Assembly: GCA_022457155.1 (NCBI GenBank)
Contig: JAJGOT010000420.1
Location: forward strand, 124,001-188,000
Reading direction: 5' to 3'
Length of the DNA: 64,000 bases
Source: Cladopsammia gracilis
Lineage: Eukaryota > Cnidaria > Anthozoa > Scleractinia > Dendrophylliidae
The notes under the pieces are model-generated. The model did not search any database and was not told where the DNA came from. It saw only the letters and a program-made list of their open reading frames with translations. Positions within the stretch are counted from its first letter, which is position 1. The number at the start of each line of letters is the position of its first letter. The position numbers and the translations under genes were made by a program. Positions 62,528-64,000 of this stretch are shown here, one piece after another.

Positions 62528-63610
62528 GGGAGTAATGATACCTCGAGTTGGACTTCGAGTTCGAGTTCGAGTTCGAGTTGGACTTCGAGTTGGACTTCGA
62601 GTTGGACTTCGAGTTGGATTTCGAGTTGGACTTCGAGTTGGACTTCGAGTTAGTAGAAAAAAAAACGAGAAAAATATCAAAAAAAAGAAAACAGCATTTA
62701 ACTAGATTGTCACCACAGTGTTTTAATAAAGTACACAGACATCGCCTCACGCCACCCACCATGGCCAGGCGTAAAATATGGATTCATTAAAGGCGAAAGC
62801 AATAAGATTGCTTAGAACTAACTCTTCATAAAAAAAGAAAACATTTGAGGAGAACGTTTTAAAATTCAAACAACACCTCAAATCACGGGGGAGTAATGAT
62901 ACCTCGAGTTGGACTTCGAGTTCGAGTTCGAGTTCGAGTTGGACTTCGAGTTGGACTTCGAGTTGGACTTCGAGTTGGATTTCGAGTTGGACTTCGAGTT
63001 GGACTTCGAGTTAGTAGAAAAAAAAACGAGAAAAATATCAAAAAAAAGAAAACAGCATTTAACTAGATTGTCACCACAGTGTTTTAATAAAGTACACAGA
63101 CATCGCCTCACGCCACCCACCATGGCCAGGCGTAAAATATGGATTCATTAAAGGCGAAAGCAATAAGATTGCTTAGAACTAACTCTTCATAAAAAAAGAA
63201 AACATTTGAGGAGAACGTTTTAAAATTCAAACAACACCTCAAATCACGGGGGAGTAATGATACCTCGAGTTGGACTTCGAGTTCGAGTTCGAGTTCGAGT
63301 TGGACTTCGAGTTGGACTTCGAGTTGGACTTCGAGTTGGATTTCGAGTTGGACTTCGAGTTGGACTTCGAGTTAGTAGAAAAAAAAACGAGAAAAATATC
63401 AAAAAAAAGAAAACAGCATTTAACTAGATTGTCACCACAGTGTTTTAATAAAGTACACAGACATCGCCTCACGCCACCCACCATGGCCAGGCGTAAAATA
63501 TGGATTCATTAAAGGCGAAAGCAATAAGATTGCTTAGAACTAACTCTTCATAAAAAAAGAAAACATTTGAGGAGAACGTTTTAAAATTCAAACAACACCT
63601 CAAATCACGG
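62528..63610. repeat. Three tandem 361-bp units, each with a CGAGTTGGACTT minisatellite
   Basis: The units start at 62528, 62889 and 63250 with GGGAGTAATGATACCTCGAG and are virtually identical. Each has about 110 bases of 6/12-bp repeat (CGAGTTGGACTT, CGAGTT), followed by TTTTAATAAAGTACACAGAC and AACACCTCAAATCACGGGG. Reading frames of Glu-Leu-Asp-Phe (+) and Ser-Lys-Ser-Asn (-) come from the minisatellite and are not genes. Confidence 0.95.
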
Positions 63611-64000
63611 GGTTACCCAGGAAAATTCATAGAAAGGTCTCTTTGCCTCTAGACAATCGGCACTTTCACAAAAGAAAAAAGGTCACGAGAGGATACTGCC
63701 TTTTGTCACAACGTACCATCTGGCAGCACAGGTAGCCTAAGCTCAAGTGATAAACGTCGTGGTAACTGTTGCGTAATAGCGAAATTATAAGGATTTGTAT
63801 TGGGAAAATTCACTTCGAATTTGAGCGTAAAATTAGGAACGATATTTGAATAAAACTGGTTCACCTGAACTTCTTCGTGCGTTTACTTGTGTCTCAGTGA
63901 GTGGTTTTGGGATCGATTCGCGATTCCAGCTATTTTTAGTTCAACTGTTTCTTCCTCCCTCTAAAGGAGACAGCACTCCACTCATCGAGCCGATCGGATC
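63611..64000. other. No gene seen
   Basis: Unique-looking sequence to the window end. I see no ORF, RNA gene or repeat. Confidence 0.4.

Noticed and set aside
62432..63512. Repeated Glu-Leu-Asp-Phe and Ser-Lys-Ser-Asn ORFs on both strands
   Set aside because: Products of the CGAGTTGGACTT minisatellite; both strands are open over the same bases, as expected from a short repeat.

Overview
The window looks like intron-rich, AT-rich animal nuclear DNA, most probably from an anthozoan cnidarian such as a coral or sea anemone. That placement is an inference from three things: the host genes, the CR1-like, L1-like and Penelope-like retroelements, and the very dense short inverted-repeat elements. 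No bacterial operons, rRNA genes or CRISPR arrays are present. Only two host protein genes can be supported.

(1) 2286-4136 (+): an uninterrupted 616-codon otopetrin-type proton channel with about 12 membrane segments. A TATA-like box lies upstream, and a four-codon upstream ORF overlaps the start codon.

(2) 59188-21175 (-): a gene of about 38 kb that I assembled from eight exons. All have GT/AG borders and matching phases, giving 1,015 codons plus stop. The product has a short N-terminal leader, a dynamin-like GTPase region ([17 protein letters not shown]), a long helical region with one hydrophobic stretch, and a C-terminal kinase-like domain. The architecture resembles DSTYK-type ('dual serine/threonine and tyrosine kinase-like') proteins. 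Its HRD motif is intact, but the DFG position reads FVG, so it may be a pseudokinase. Two decayed copies of its first exon and upstream DNA flank the working first exon.

The rest is repetitive. From 5877 to about 16700 runs a degenerate GACT-type satellite with several higher-order periods (36, about 50-70 and 81 bp), interrupted by inserted elements. The introns of gene 2 carry most of the mobile DNA. Intron 5 (25640-44302) holds a CR1-like fragment, a broken ubiquitin-protease-like ORF, a 3-kb element with 48-bp terminal inverted repeats, an L1-like LINE broken by several nested insertions, and a second CR1-like LINE. Other introns hold a Penelope-type reverse transcriptase piece, nested MITEs, a tRNA-derived SINE, and a long CR1-like reverse transcriptase ORF. 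Upstream of gene 2 are a Penelope GIY-YIG endonuclease with a hammerhead-like motif and three near-identical 361-bp units.

The two host genes show no sign of working together. Long minus-strand ORFs reading SVSQ, MLCYV or KSNS, and their plus-strand ELDF and HTHT counterparts, are products of simple repeats, not genes.
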